NCBI GenBank assembly: GCA_900239685.1
Contig: OENT01000428.1
Coordinates: forward strand, 1 to 64,000
Source: Rotaria macrura
Taxonomy: Eukaryota; Rotifera; Eurotatoria; Philodinida; Philodinidae
Length of the DNA: 64,000 nt
Direction: 5' to 3'
The first letter of the stretch is position 1. Each line of letters starts with the position of its first letter. Positions 63,557 through 64,000 of the stretch are shown here, piece after piece. Both the position numbers and the translations under genes were made by a program. Under the pieces are notes generated by a model that ran no database searches, was not told the origin of the DNA, and saw only the letters and a program-made list of their open reading frames with translations.

Positions 63557-64000
63557 TCATTCAATTATTTTCAATTCAATATAATCACACATAATAGAAT
63601 ATTTTCTATATGGTATTTGCCAAATTCTTAAACCAAAATAAACTTTTGATAATTCATATACAGTAATAATACCCATTTGTTCTTCGAACCATTGAGAATA
63701 TTTTTCACTAGATTCATTTGTACAATTATTAATAACATAACGTAAGTCAAACCAATCTTGATCCCATTGAAATGAACTCATCATACCAAATTCTGGTATA
63801 CATGTAAATTCACCTGTAAATTGATCTTCATCACTCGGTTGTTCATAGCGTAATAAATTTAATTTCATTCGACAAATAATTGCATAACGACCGGGTATAA
63901 TGGAATGAAAATCGCCGCGTATTGCCGCTAACCATGTCGAATCTAGTATTGCAACTGAACCGAACTCACTCATTATATCCTTTACTATATCTGGATGATT
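63557..64000 (-). CDS. C-terminal part of an unnamed protein, possibly PP2-like
   Basis: Minus-strand frame open from the right edge to a stop at 63557 (about 147 residues visible); the start lies beyond the window. The visible part contains AILDSTWLAAIRGDFHSIIPGRYAIICRMKL, here split as STWLAAIRGDFHSII and PGRYAIICRMKLNLL, and ends near KVYFGLRIWQIPYRK. The order Trp-Leu, a Pro-Gly-x-Tyr turn and a C-terminal WxxG/I strand recalls the PP2 (phloem protein 2) domain, found with F-boxes in plants and some animals. The similarity is weak and by eye. It is on the same strand as paralogs A-E but unrelated to them in sequence. Confidence 0.5.
   Translation of the reverse strand, partial: NHPDIVKDIMSEFGSVAILDSTWLAAIRGDFHSIIPGRYAIICRMKLNLLRYEQPSDEDQFTGEFTCIPEFGMMSSFQWDQDWFDLRYVINNCTNESSEKYSQWFEEQMGIITVYELSKVYFGLRIWQIPYRKYSIMCDYIELKIIE

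Noticed and set aside
1..64000. tRNA, rRNA, spliced-leader RNA genes or CRISPR arrays
   Set aside because: No cloverleaf with a recognisable T-loop, no rRNA-like block and no regularly spaced direct repeats were seen by eye; small RNA genes could be missed without a covariance search.

Overview
The window is AT-rich, intron-dense nuclear DNA of an invertebrate animal, most likely a bdelloid rotifer. The evidence for this is as follows. Genes have many short GT-AG introns. Most start codons have a 3' splice-acceptor-like AG 0-30 nt upstream, which fits spliced-leader trans-splicing, known in bdelloids. There is a decayed copy of a leucine-rich protein type that I associate with bdelloid genomes. 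The species assignment is inference; no marker gene is present.

Left part (1-22 kb). A possible end of a titin-like exon sits at the left edge. It is followed by an eight-exon serine-rich gene of unknown function (2428-5553) and a complete 19-exon Piwi-clade Argonaute with all four slicer residues (6127-10906). A short GC-richer repeat, probably a non-autonomous transposon, lies at about 12.2-12.5 kb. Next is a ten-exon gene (13454-21345) that encodes an intact 1272-residue relative of the trifunctional purine enzyme GARS-AIRS-GART. It has two surprises: signature catalytic residues are lost in all three enzyme domains, and its N-terminus carries a segment of cohesin RAD21.

Middle part (22-44 kb). 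This holds a degraded F-box/LRR-like gene (minus strand), a small secreted protein with two TIL protease-inhibitor domains, the true RAD21 kleisin gene (minus, nine exons, 660 aa), a regulatory myosin light chain, a convergent lamin-B-receptor-like gene (Tudor domain plus a reductase-like membrane domain lacking usual catalytic residues), and a secreted lipocalin. Large gene-poor stretches separate them.

Right part (44.9-63 kb). Five tandem minus-strand paralogs (A-E) of an all-helical secreted protein family dominate, with a sixth, decayed copy in inverted orientation. Paralog D alone has a long coiled coil / hydrophobic hairpin / coiled coil module; the others have the same flanking domains without it. 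This layout resembles multi-component alpha-helical pore-forming proteins, but that is inference from architecture only. Two paralogs carry single N bases that disturb the reading frame, two of them in the same homologous codon. Between the genes are a long inverted repeat (48.9-50.1 kb) and a probable solo LTR inserted in a G-tract/C-tract palindrome (59.3-59.9 kb). A partial gene, possibly PP2-like, runs off the right edge.

All exon structures were read by eye from splice sites and phase. They agree in phase through every listed gene, except where N bases intervene.
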